Positions 17,229 to 25,109 of a stretch of DNA of 64,000 nt are shown piece after piece. The notes below the pieces were generated by a model. It did no database searches. It saw nothing but the letters and a program-made list of their open reading frames with translations, and had not been told where the DNA came from. Numbering within the stretch: position 1 is the stretch's first letter; the number at the start of each line of letters is the position of its first letter. Origin of the DNA: Promicromonospora thailandica (GTDB taxonomy: Bacteria > Actinomycetota > Actinomycetes > Actinomycetales > Cellulomonadaceae). The stretch covers positions 62,001 to 126,000 of the forward strand of contig NZ_JAMTCS010000008.1 in the NCBI RefSeq assembly GCF_024171955.1, in the 5' to 3' direction. The position numbers were made by a program, and so were the translations under genes.

Positions 17229-18161
17229 TCAGGCCCCGCTCGGCGACCCCGCGGGCACGGGGGAGGGGAGGGCCTCCAACGCCTCCCGGAGCCCCGCGGC
17301 GGTGCCCTCGGCCTGTGCCTGGCCGGCGACGGCCGCGATCCGGGCCTGCTCGGCGTCGGCGGCCTGTGCCCGCGCCGCCGCGAGCGCCTCCTTCGCCGCG
17401 GAGAGCTCGCCCTCCAGGCGGGCCACCGACGCGTCCGCCGCCGCCCGGGCCGCCTCGGCGGACGCGCGGTCGTGCTGCGCCCGGGTGCCCTCGTCCCGTG
17501 CCGCCTGGAGTGCGGCGCGCACATCGGTGAGCGACTCCCGCAGGCCGACGGCGGCGCCCTCCGCCTGCGCCCGCGCCGCCTCGGCGTCCGCCCGGGCCCG
17601 TTCGGCGGCCACCACCGCGGCACGTTCCTCGGCGAGCTCGTCCCGGGCCTGAGCGAGCGCTGCACGCGCGTCGGCGAGCTCGGTCTCCAGCCGGGCGTTC
17701 GTCGCCACCGCCTCGGCCCGCTCACGCTCCGTCGCCGACCGCTCCTCCTGCGCGGCCCGGGCGGACTCGCGCGCGGACTCCAGCACGGCGCGGAACTGGG
17801 CCAGCTCGGCGTCCGCCTCGTCCACCCGCGCGGCCAGCGCGTCCGCCTCGCCGACGACGGCGGTCAGCGCGTCGTCGGCCGCCGCCACCGCCGCCTCGTG
17901 CTCGGCCCGTGCGGCCTCGACCGCTGCGCGCCACAGGGCCTCGGTACCGCGGCCGACGAGCGTGCCCACCGCTGCGGGCAGCTCCGGGAGCGCGTTGCGC
18001 GCCTCGTCCTGCGCCACCCTGTCGTCGCGCCACTCCCGCAGGTACCTGGTCGCTGCCGCGTTGGAGCAGCCCGCGCGCTCCCGGACGCTCGTCACCGTCA
18101 CCGGTGCACCCTCGGCGGTCAGCTCGTCGGCCGCCTGGAAGACCCGTTCCTTGTCCCGCAC
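17229..18161 (-). CDS. KfrA-like DNA-binding coiled-coil protein
   Basis: The 310-residue protein has an N-terminal helix-turn-helix region (residues about 1-45, VTVTSVRERAGCSNAAATRYL). A very long Ala/Glu/Arg coiled coil to about residue 295 follows. This layout is that of KfrA, a plasmid-encoded autorepressor, and of chromosomal relatives with an N-terminal KfrA-type domain. The GTG start has a purine-rich GGGGGA about 7 nt upstream. Its promoter region holds direct and inverted GTAGTAG repeats, in line with autoregulation. A plasmid or mobile-element origin is possible but unproven. Confidence 0.8.
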   Translation of the reverse strand: MRDKERVFQAADELTAEGAPVTVTSVRERAGCSNAAATRYLREWRDDRVAQDEARNALPELPAAVGTLVGRGTEALWRAAVEAARAEHEAAVAAADDALTAVVGEADALAARVDEADAELAQFRAVLESARESARAAQEERSATERERAEAVATNARLETELADARAALAQARDELAEERAAVVAAERARADAEAARAQAEGAAVGLRESLTDVRAALQAARDEGTRAQHDRASAEAARAAADASVARLEGELSAAKEALAAARAQAADAEQARIAAVAGQAQAEGTAAGLREALEALPSPVPAGSPSGA

Positions 18162-18193
18162 CTTCGTTCCCCCGTCGTCCCAGTTCTCGGCTC

Positions 18194-18229
18194 GCGTAGT
18201 AGTACGCGTAGTAGCGCAATACTACTACG
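18194..18229. promoter_or_regulatory. Repeat cluster upstream of the KfrA-like gene
   Basis: GCGTAGTAG occurs at 18194-18202 and 18206-18214 as a direct repeat of 12-bp period. CGTAGTAGTAC (18195-18205) is repeated inverted at 18219-18229 with one mismatch. The cluster lies 33-68 bp upstream of the gene's start, where an autoregulatory operator would be expected. Confidence 0.65.
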
Positions 18230-18250
18230 ACTCTGCATCCCGCTAACTAC

Positions 18251-18275
18251 GCACCCGCTTTCCTGAAGCGGGTGC
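18251..18275. terminator. 10-bp hairpin, possible terminator
   Basis: A perfect inverted repeat gcacccgctt / aagcgggtgc with a 5-nt loop lies between the 3' end of the esterase gene (downstream on the minus strand) and the KfrA-like promoter. It could end esterase transcription. The rest of 18276-18399 shows nothing I can identify. Confidence 0.5.
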
Positions 18276-18399
18276 GCACAATAGCGAGAATCGTTGGTAC
18301 GCCGGGGATGTGAGCCGCTCAGCGGCGCGAGTTATCCGCCGCGGTGAGCACATGGTGAGCAGCGACTGCGCCGGCGCGTCGGCGGCCGGCTCGCGAGGC

Positions 18400-19626
18400 T
18401 CACCCGGCGGTGACGTCCCGGACGAACACGATGCCGTCCGCCTCGGCCAGGTGACCGGCGTCCAGCGGGGCGTAGCCGAACCAGGACGACTCCCGGGGCA
18501 CGACGCCCCCGAGGGCGTCCGCCAGGCGCCGGGCGTCGACGACGCTCCGGTCCGACGAGGGCAGCGTGTACAGCGCCCCCTCGACCGTGTCCGCGGGCGG
18601 GGCCTGGACCCCCTGGTCCGCGACGGTGCCGACGGCCGCGGCCGCGTACCCGTACCCGGTGCCATACCTGGTGCCATACCCGGTGCCCAGGCGGGCGCTC
18701 ACCTGGGCACCCGCACCCCACCACTCCAGGCGGTCGTGCCCCCACATCGTCAGGTGGCTCGCGCCGCGGCGCAGGTGGCTGGTGTGGGCGTTCACCAGCA
18801 CCGGTGCACGCTCGGCCAGGGCGAGCAGGTTCTGCGCCATCATCGTGTCGCGCACGCGCAGCAGCCAGGGCATGCGGGCCTCCGACGGTTCCGCCGTCCA
18901 GAAGTGGTAACGCAGCAGTCCCGTGGCGGTGCGTGCCCGCAGGCCGGCCGTCTCCCACGCCTCGCGGCCCGTGGCCCGGACGAGTCCCGGGCCCTGCGCG
19001 TCCAGGAGCGCCGCCAGGTCGTCCGCCACCAGACGCAGCTCACGCGCCTGCGCGGAGCGCCCCACGGAGCGGGCCGGGTCGAACATCGCGGCGGGCTCGG
19101 TCCAGCGCTCGTCGGGCCCCACGAGGCGGTCGAGCGCGTCCGCGGTGCAGGGCAGCAGGGCCGCGTCGACGTGCGCGGCGAGGTAGGCGTGCAGCCCGGC
19201 CAGGGCGGCACGCGGGCTCGCGGCGGCCTCGATCTCGAGCGGGCCGTCGAACCCGGCGAAGCGCACCTGGTCGTGCGCGGGCCGGTCCGCGTTGAAGGCG
19301 CGCATCCAGGCCACCAGGTCGCGGTTGCCGGACAGGGAGCCCCAGTCGTGGCTGAGCCCGGCGGCCACGACGTCCTCGAGAGCACCGGCGCCGGTGGTGA
19401 CGTGCTCGTCGACCAGGAGGCCGCGCAGGCAGTCGGTCTCCAGGGCGATCGTGCGGTACCCGTGGTGCTCGACCAGCTCCCGGAACACGTCGTTGCGCAG
19501 CGCGAGCAGCTCGGGGGAGCGGTGCGTGGGCTCACCGAGGGCGAGCACGCGGGGCCGGTCAGGGAACAGGTCGAGGAGGGAGCCGGCGTCGGCGGGGCGG
19601 AGCAGGTCTGCGAGTCCGTGGGTCAT
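18400..19626 (-). CDS. Erythromycin esterase family protein
   Basis: This 408-residue protein belongs to the Ere-like family. It shows the catalytic GEPTHRSPE motif near the N-terminus, ALETD, SHDWGSL and, later, NAHTSHLRR in place of the usual NAHxxH segment. Characterised members hydrolyse macrolide lactones; many chromosomal homologs have unknown substrates. ATG at 19626 is preferred over the GTG at 19635 because TACCGT ends 7 nt upstream (leaderless). A 12-bp tandem repeat encodes a Gly-Thr-x-Tyr run (about residues 316-327). The gene is divergent from a MerR-type regulator. Confidence 0.85.
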   Translation of the reverse strand: MTHGLADLLRPADAGSLLDLFPDRPRVLALGEPTHRSPELLALRNDVFRELVEHHGYRTIALETDCLRGLLVDEHVTTGAGALEDVVAAGLSHDWGSLSGNRDLVAWMRAFNADRPAHDQVRFAGFDGPLEIEAAASPRAALAGLHAYLAAHVDAALLPCTADALDRLVGPDERWTEPAAMFDPARSVGRSAQARELRLVADDLAALLDAQGPGLVRATGREAWETAGLRARTATGLLRYHFWTAEPSEARMPWLLRVRDTMMAQNLLALAERAPVLVNAHTSHLRRGASHLTMWGHDRLEWWGAGAQVSARLGTGYGTRYGTGYGYAAAAVGTVADQGVQAPPADTVEGALYTLPSSDRSVVDARRLADALGGVVPRESSWFGYAPLDAGHLAEADGIVFVRDVTAG

Positions 19627-19687
19627 TCCCTCCACGGTACCGTTGAGGTTCCGGTGGAGACCTGGGCCGGGAGGACGGCGAGCAAGC

Positions 19688-20422
19688 GTGGGAAACCTTC
19701 AAACCGCGGTGCGGCTGCGACCCGTCGACCTCGCGCGGGAGCACGGCCTGTCCACGCAGGCGGTGCGCAACTACGAGGACGCCGGCATCCTCCCGCGGGC
19801 CGAACGCACCGCGGCCGGGTACCGCGTGTACACGCCGCGGCACGCCCAGGCGCTGCGCGCCTTCCTCGCCCTGGTGCCCGGGCACGGTCACGCCACCGCG
19901 GCGGCGATCCTCCGGTGCGTGCACGACGGCGACGAGGCCTCGGCCCTGCGCCTGGTGGACGAGACGCACGCCCAGCTCCTGGCCGACCGCCGCACGCTGC
20001 GGGCGGTCGAGGACACGCTGGACGGCCTGGGCGCCGACGCCGGCCGGACGAGCCCGCAGCGCGGCGAGACGTTCATCGGGCCGCTCGCCGCCCGGCTGCG
20101 GATCCGGCCGGTGACGCTGCGCCAGTGGGAGCGCGTGGGCCTGGTGCGCCCGCGTCGCGACCCCGCGACGGGATACCGGGTCTACGACGCCGCCGCCGTC
20201 CGGGACGCCGAGCTGACCCACCAGCTGCGGCGGGGCGGCTACCTGCTGGAGCAGATCGCGCCCCTGGTCGAGCAGGTGCGGACCGCGGGCGGGGTCGAGC
20301 CGCTGGCGGCTGCGCTCGACGAGTGGCACGCCCGGCTGACGGCCCGGGGCCGGGCCCTGCTGTCGGGGGCCGCGGCCCTGGACGCGTATCTCAGCCGGTA
20401 CGCAGCCGCGCCGCCTGCATGA
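19688..20422 (+). CDS. TioE-like double-MerR transcriptional regulator
   Basis: This 244-residue regulator carries two MerR-type winged-helix units. The first (about 8-60) has STQAVRNYEDAGILP and YRVYTPRHAQALR. The second (about 130-185) has RPVTLRQWERVGLV and YRVYDAAAVRDAEL. The arrangement matches TioE-family proteins. The GTG start lies 61 bp from the divergent erythromycin-esterase gene, so control of that promoter is likely but inferred. Its 3' end overlaps the end of the sigma-factor gene by 32 bp in convergent orientation. Confidence 0.85.
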   Translation: MGNLQTAVRLRPVDLAREHGLSTQAVRNYEDAGILPRAERTAAGYRVYTPRHAQALRAFLALVPGHGHATAAAILRCVHDGDEASALRLVDETHAQLLADRRTLRAVEDTLDGLGADAGRTSPQRGETFIGPLAARLRIRPVTLRQWERVGLVRPRRDPATGYRVYDAAAVRDAELTHQLRRGGYLLEQIAPLVEQVRTAGGVEPLAAALDEWHARLTARGRALLSGAAALDAYLSRYAAAPPA

Positions 20423-21530
20423 TCAGGTGCGTGCGCTCGGCCGAGCTCGTCGCACGGTCGGCCGCGACCGTGTAGTGCCGGATCGCCCGCTCGGTGTCCC
20501 CGGCCCGCTCGTGCAGGTGCGCCGCGACGGCGTCCCAGCGGGCAAGGCGCGGGTCGACGTCGGCGAGCGCCGCGAGCCCGGCGCGGGGTCCGTCGACCTG
20601 TCCGACCGCGACGGCCCGGTTGAGTGCCACGACAGGGTTGTCGGTGAGGCGGGCGAGCTCGTCGTACCACTCGAGGATCTGGGGCCAGTCGGTCTCGGCG
20701 GCGACGGGTGCGTCGTCGTGCAGGGCCGCGATGGCGGCCTGCGCCTGGTACTCGCCGAAGCGGTCGCGGGACAGCGCCGTCTGGAGCACGTCGACGCCCT
20801 CGGTGATCATCGCCGTGTCCCACCGGGTGCGGTCCTGCTCGTCGAGCGGGACGAGCTGCCCGTCCGCGGTGTACCGGGCGTCGCGGCGGGCGTGGTGCAG
20901 CAGCATGAGGGCCAGCAGCCCTGCGATCTCCGGGTCGCCGGGTTCGGCGGCCGCGAGCTGCCGGGTCAGGCGGATCGCCTCGCCGGCCAGCGAGATCTCG
21001 CCGGTGAACCCTTCGTTGAAGATCAGGTACAGCACGTGCAGCACGGCCCGCACGTCACCGGGCGTGCCGAACCGTTCGCCGGCGAGGGTGCGCTTGGCCC
21101 GCGAGATCCGCTGGGCCATCGTGGCCTCGGGGACCAGGAACGCCCGCGCGATCTGTGCGGTGGTCAGCCCGCCCACGGCCCGCAGCGTGAGCGCGACCGC
21201 CGACGCGGGGCTGAGCGCCGGGTGGCAGCAGCGGCTGAGCAGCAGCAGCGTGTCGTCGGACTGCTCGGTGGGGCCCGGTGGCGGCTCGTCGTGCACCCGC
21301 TCCTCGCGGCGTCTGCGGGCCGCCTCGGACCGCTGGACGTCGATGAGCTTGCGGCCGGCCACGCGCAGCAGCCACGCCTTGGGGTCGTCGGGGGCGCCGT
21401 CGGGCCAGCGCCGGACGGCCTCGACCAGCGCCTCCTGCACGGCGTCCTCGGCCGTCGCGAAGTCTGCTCCGCGACGGACGAGGGCGCCCAGCACCTGCGG
21501 GGCGAGCGTACGGATCAGCTCGTCCACCAC
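20391..21530 (-). CDS. ECF42-group RNA polymerase sigma factor
   Basis: This 379-residue sigma factor has region 2 (AEDAVQEALVEAVRRWP, then a DPKAWLLRVAGRKLID segment), region 4 (GLTTAQIARAFLVPEATMAQRISRAKRTL) and a long C-terminal extension (about residues 180-379) with tetratricopeptide-like helices. This is the ECF42 layout, in which the extension controls activity. It begins with GTG directly after the stop codon of a DGPF/YCII gene, the standard partner of ECF42 factors. There is no anti-sigma gene, as expected. The 3' end overlaps the MerR gene. Confidence 0.92.
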   Translation of the reverse strand: MVDELIRTLAPQVLGALVRRGADFATAEDAVQEALVEAVRRWPDGAPDDPKAWLLRVAGRKLIDVQRSEAARRRREERVHDEPPPGPTEQSDDTLLLLSRCCHPALSPASAVALTLRAVGGLTTAQIARAFLVPEATMAQRISRAKRTLAGERFGTPGDVRAVLHVLYLIFNEGFTGEISLAGEAIRLTRQLAAAEPGDPEIAGLLALMLLHHARRDARYTADGQLVPLDEQDRTRWDTAMITEGVDVLQTALSRDRFGEYQAQAAIAALHDDAPVAAETDWPQILEWYDELARLTDNPVVALNRAVAVGQVDGPRAGLAALADVDPRLARWDAVAAHLHERAGDTERAIRHYTVAADRATSSAERTHLIMQAARLRTG

Positions 21531-21950
21531 TCACTCCGAGATCGTCAGGTCCTCGCCGAGGAACGGCCGCACCTCGAGCCACTCGTGGATCGGGCGCCCG
21601 CCGGGGCCGGGTGCCGCGGACAGCTCGGCGGCGGCCGCGTAGGCCCGCTCCTGGGACTCGACGTCGATGATCATCCAGCCCGCGATGAGGTCCTTGGTCT
21701 CCGCGAAGGGGCCGTCGGTGACCGGTGGGCGGCCCTCGCCGTCGTACCGGACGAAGGTGCCCTCCGGCGCGAGCGCTCCCTCGCCGACGAACTCGCCGGA
21801 CTCGGTGAGCTTCTCGGCGAACCGGCGCATGTAGTCGATGTGCTCGGTGATCTCCTCGGGCGTCCACCGGTCCATCGGCACGTCGGTGCCGGGCAGCCAC
21901 GCGGGGCCGCTGTTGCGCCGGTAGTGCTTGAGCAGAAGGTACTTCGCCAT
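21531..21950 (-). CDS. DGPF-domain (YCII-related) protein
   Basis: This 139-residue protein carries the diagnostic TDGPF motif (about residues 79-83) and the ferredoxin-like alpha/beta fold of YCII-related proteins. Its biochemical role is unknown. Genes of this family sit beside ECF42 sigma factors and are usually their targets. The ATG follows GAGGAG by about 9 nt. An ECF42-type promoter lies about 77 bp upstream, implying autoregulation of the pair. Confidence 0.9.
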   Translation of the reverse strand: MAKYLLLKHYRRNSGPAWLPGTDVPMDRWTPEEITEHIDYMRRFAEKLTESGEFVGEGALAPEGTFVRYDGEGRPPVTDGPFAETKDLIAGWMIIDVESQERAYAAAAELSAAPGPGGRPIHEWLEVRPFLGEDLTISE

Positions 21951-22026
21951 GGTCGTTCACTCCTCGGTCGGGGGGCCGTCCGGACCCCGGTGTCGTGGAC
22001 GCGTCTCCCCGCGCCCTCGACCCTAG

Positions 22027-22053
22027 GACGGAGCCGTCGTCCTGTCCTCGACA
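22027..22053 (-). promoter_or_regulatory. Candidate ECF42 promoter
   Basis: On the minus strand, TGTCGA (22053-22048) and CGTC (22030-22027) are separated by 17 nt. ECF42 promoters in Streptomyces are reported with TGTCGA at -35 and CG(A/T)C at -10. The site is correctly placed to drive the DGPF and sigma-factor genes. Confidence 0.7.
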
Positions 22054-22090
22054 TGACGACCGGATCTTCTTTCCGGTCGGGCCGGGCCGG

Positions 22091-23533
22091 TCAGCCGGCG
22101 CGGCTGCGCAGCGCCCGGACCGGGGCGATGCCGGTTCCCTCGTCGCCACGGTCCGGCGCGACGGCGGACGCCTGGAACGCCGCGCTCATCGCGTCGCCGA
22201 GCTGGTCGAGGTCGTCCTCGAACAGGCCCGCGTAGGTCGACAGGGTCAGCACCGGAGACTCGTGGCCGAGCATCCGCTGCACGGCCTTCACGGTGGCGCC
22301 GCCGGAGATCGCGAGGGACGCCGCGGTGTGGCGCAGGTCGTGCAGCGTGAGCGTGTCGAAGTCCTCCGCGCCGGGGGCCAGGGTGGTGCGGGACAGCGCG
22401 GTCAGCAGCCGGGTGCGGCTCGCCTTCTCGCCGCGGGTCAGCCCGTCCCGGCGGGTGCGGTCGGCCTCGGCCACCAGGGCCCAGGTGGCGGGGTCGACGA
22501 CGCCGGTGGGCTCCAGGCCGCCGTCCGCCTGCAGCCGGCGCACGGCGGCGGTCACGCCGTCGTCGAACAGCGGGGAGGGGAGCAGGCCGAGGGCCTGCCG
22601 CAGCGTGCCCACCGCGGTCCCGGCCGCGGTGACGGCGGGGCGGAACGCCGAGCGGTCGAAGCTCTCGCGCCGCAGCGGCCCGCCGCGCGCGCCGGTGAAC
22701 AGCAGGTCGGCCGGGGCGCGCCCGGCGGCCCGGTCGGTGACCGCGCCCACGAGGGTGGCGGGCAGGGGCACTTCGCGGCGCGCGTGGGTCTTGGTGTCGC
22801 CGAGCAGCAGCGTGCCGTCGTCGAGGCGCGTGTACGCCTTGGTGACCCGGACGCGCCGCCGCAGCGGGTCGACGTCCGCCACCGTGAGGGCGCTGACCTC
22901 GCCCCACCGCAGGCCGGTGAGCGCGGTGAGGAGCACGAGCGTGCGCGCCTGCGGGGACGCGGTCGCGTCGGCGACCCGCCGCAGCTGCTCGTGCGACAGG
23001 TAGCGGTGCGGCTTGGTCTTGGGCGCCCGGGGCAGGGCGGGCACCTTGCCCGACGGCGTCCGGGCCGGGTTGGTGCGCAGGCGGCGGGCGTCCACGGCGG
23101 CGTCCAGCAGCGCGACCAGGAGGCGGGTCGCGTCCCGGCGGCGCGCGGCGGACGCCGTGGCGCCGGTGGTCGGCGAGGTCATGGTCGCGGCCCACCGGGC
23201 GACGTCCTCGTGGGTGACCTGCCGCAGCGGCCGGTCACCGAACGCGGGCGCCACCAGGGAGCGGAACCGCTCCCGCTCGGCCTCCAGGGTGCGCGCGGCG
23301 CGGTCCGCGCGCGTCTCCTGCCACGTGGCGAACCACTCGGCGACCGTGAGCCGCCCCGCCGCCGGGTCCACCCACTCGGCGTGCTTGCCCGCCTCCTCCT
23401 GGCGGCGCGCCTCCGCGAGCGCCTCGCGGCGGACGGTGAAGCGGCGGGTGCTGCGCAGGCGTCCGTCGACGCGGTAGCGGCCCACGTACCCGGTGCGGCC
23501 TGCGGAGTCGGTGCGCTGCTCGGTGTAGGCCAC
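22091..23533 (-). CDS. Phage-type tyrosine integrase with an inserted PGB-like domain
   Basis: This 480-residue recombinase has an AP2-like N-terminal arm (1-60), a core-binding domain (about 62-150) and a catalytic domain. Active-site residues are visible: R209 (TGLRWGE), K248, H398/R401 (HDLRHT), H424 (LGHES) and Y434 (STYAGL). An insertion at about 306-356, between the R209 and H398 boxes, reads like a peptidoglycan-binding-1 domain (LRQALGLL, AVRRLQ, GLEPTGVVDPATW). All catalytic residues are intact. The start is GTG. No phage structural genes or att repeats are recognisable nearby. It may be the remnant of an integrated element. Confidence 0.88.
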   Translation of the reverse strand: MAYTEQRTDSAGRTGYVGRYRVDGRLRSTRRFTVRREALAEARRQEEAGKHAEWVDPAAGRLTVAEWFATWQETRADRAARTLEAERERFRSLVAPAFGDRPLRQVTHEDVARWAATMTSPTTGATASAARRRDATRLLVALLDAAVDARRLRTNPARTPSGKVPALPRAPKTKPHRYLSHEQLRRVADATASPQARTLVLLTALTGLRWGEVSALTVADVDPLRRRVRVTKAYTRLDDGTLLLGDTKTHARREVPLPATLVGAVTDRAAGRAPADLLFTGARGGPLRRESFDRSAFRPAVTAAGTAVGTLRQALGLLPSPLFDDGVTAAVRRLQADGGLEPTGVVDPATWALVAEADRTRRDGLTRGEKASRTRLLTALSRTTLAPGAEDFDTLTLHDLRHTAASLAISGGATVKAVQRMLGHESPVLTLSTYAGLFEDDLDQLGDAMSAAFQASAVAPDRGDEGTGIAPVRALRSRAG

Positions 23534-23561
23534 GGGGGCAGCGTAGTGGGCGGCGTGTCCG

Positions 23562-24005
23562 TCAGGCGGTCGGGCGCGGCCGGGGGGCGTGTCCGGTGAG
23601 CCAGGCCCGGGTGTCGGCGGAGTAGGTGCCGGCGATCACGAGGAAGGCCAGGACGATGCCGACGGCCCCGGTGGGTGGCAGCCCGTCCAGGAGGGCGACG
23701 ACGACGGTGACGATGCCGTTGAGCACGACGACGATCTCGACGACGAGCACGGGCGTGCGGGCCCAGGTGCGGCGTCGGGCGAGGCCGATCGCGCCGGCCG
23801 CGAGGACGGGCGCGGCCACGAGCGAGAGCGCGGCGGCCACGGCGACGAGGGTCGCGTCGCGGCCGTGCTCCGCCTCGTCGGCGGCGAGCACGGCGAAGAG
23901 GACACCCCCGCCCAGGTTGGTGACCACCTGGAACCAGAGGATGACGAGGGCGGCGGTCAGGGCGCGCGGACGGCGGGGGCTGCTCTGTGCCGAGTCGTGG
24001 GTCAT
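23562..24005 (-). CDS. Small four-helix membrane protein
   Basis: This 147-residue protein has four predicted membrane helices (about 18-40, 52-74, 83-103 and 108-128) and short polar ends. The family is not recognised; similar small proteins are common and uncharacterised in actinobacteria. ATG at 24005 is supported by TACCGT (24018-24013) ending 7 nt before it, so a leaderless message is likely. It is divergent from galE across 55 bp. Confidence 0.72.
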   Translation of the reverse strand: MTHDSAQSSPRRPRALTAALVILWFQVVTNLGGGVLFAVLAADEAEHGRDATLVAVAAALSLVAAPVLAAGAIGLARRRTWARTPVLVVEIVVVLNGIVTVVVALLDGLPPTGAVGIVLAFLVIAGTYSADTRAWLTGHAPRPRPTA

Positions 24006-24060
24006 GCCGGCGACGGTAGGGCGGCCGGGCCGGGACCCCTCCCCGGCTATCGTGGGCCCC

Positions 24061-25083
24061 ATGCGCGTTCTCGTCTCCGGTGGGGCCGGCTACATCGGCT
24101 CGCACACCGTCCTTGCCCTGGTAGCGGCCGGTCACGACGTCCTGGTGGTCGACGACTTCTCCAACTCCAAGCCCACGGTCCAGGGCCGCCTGGAGGCGAT
24201 CGCGGGACGTGCGATCCCCTTCCACGCGTTCGACCTGACCGACGTCGACAAGACCGAGCGGCTGTTCGCGCACGAGCAGATCGACGCGGTCGTCCACTTC
24301 GCCGGGTTCAAGGCGGTGGGGGAGTCGGTCACCAAGCCCCTGGAGTACTACCGCAACAACCTGGACTCGACGTTCGCGCTCGCGGCGGCGATGGCGAAGC
24401 ACGGGGTGACGCGGCTGGTGTTCTCGTCGTCGGCCACCGTGTACGGCGAGAAGGCGCCCGTGCCCTACCAGGAGGACTACGAGCACCTGTCGTCCTCGTC
24501 GCCGTACGGGCAGACGAAGGTGATGATCGAGCGCGTGCTGTCGGACGTCGCGCACATCTCCGAGGGCTGGAAGGTGGCGCTGCTGCGCTACTTCAACCCG
24601 GTCGGGGCGCACGAGAGCGGTGACATCGGTGAGGACCCGCAGGGTGTGCCGAACAACCTGATGCCGTTCATCGCGCAGGTCGCGGTCGGCCGGCGGGAGA
24701 AGCTGACGGTGTTCGGCGGCGACTACCCGACCGCGGACGGCACGGCCGAGCGCGACTACCTGCACGTCACCGACCTGGCGGCGGGGCACGTGGCGGCCCT
24801 GGAGCACCTGGACGACATGGCGGAGCCGGCGCGGGCGTTCAACCTGGGTACCGGCACGGGTACGTCGGTGCTGCAGCTGCTCAAGGCGTTCGAGCGTGCG
24901 GTGGGCCGTGAGCTGCCCTATGAGATCGGGCCGCGCCGCTCGGGCGACCTGCCGGCGTTCTGGGCCGACCCCACGCGGGCGCACACGGAGCTCGGCTGGC
25001 GCGCGACCAAGACCATCGACGACATGTGCGCCGACACCTGGCGGTGGCAGTCGAGGAACCCGCAGGGCTTCCCGGACGCCTGA
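24061..25083 (+). CDS. galE: UDP-glucose 4-epimerase
   Basis: This 340-residue short-chain dehydrogenase-type enzyme interconverts UDP-glucose and UDP-galactose, supplying sugars for glycans. It shows the NAD-binding GGAGYIGSHT at residues 7-16, SSSATVYG, the catalytic YGQTK (YxxxK) and RYFNPVGAHESG, all typical of GalE. The ATG follows TATCGT (24048-24053) by 7 nt, a leaderless pattern. It stands alone, divergent from a small membrane protein. Confidence 0.95.
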   Translation: MRVLVSGGAGYIGSHTVLALVAAGHDVLVVDDFSNSKPTVQGRLEAIAGRAIPFHAFDLTDVDKTERLFAHEQIDAVVHFAGFKAVGESVTKPLEYYRNNLDSTFALAAAMAKHGVTRLVFSSSATVYGEKAPVPYQEDYEHLSSSSPYGQTKVMIERVLSDVAHISEGWKVALLRYFNPVGAHESGDIGEDPQGVPNNLMPFIAQVAVGRREKLTVFGGDYPTADGTAERDYLHVTDLAAGHVAALEHLDDMAEPARAFNLGTGTGTSVLQLLKAFERAVGRELPYEIGPRRSGDLPAFWADPTRAHTELGWRATKTIDDMCADTWRWQSRNPQGFPDA

Positions 25084-25109
25084 CCGCCGGGGTCGGCGGG
25101 GCCCGCGGG

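Noticed and set aside
22091-25083. Possible prophage around the integrase
   Set aside because: Flanking genes are ordinary chromosomal genes (ECF42 pair, small membrane protein, galE). No phage structural, replication or lysis genes and no att duplication seen.
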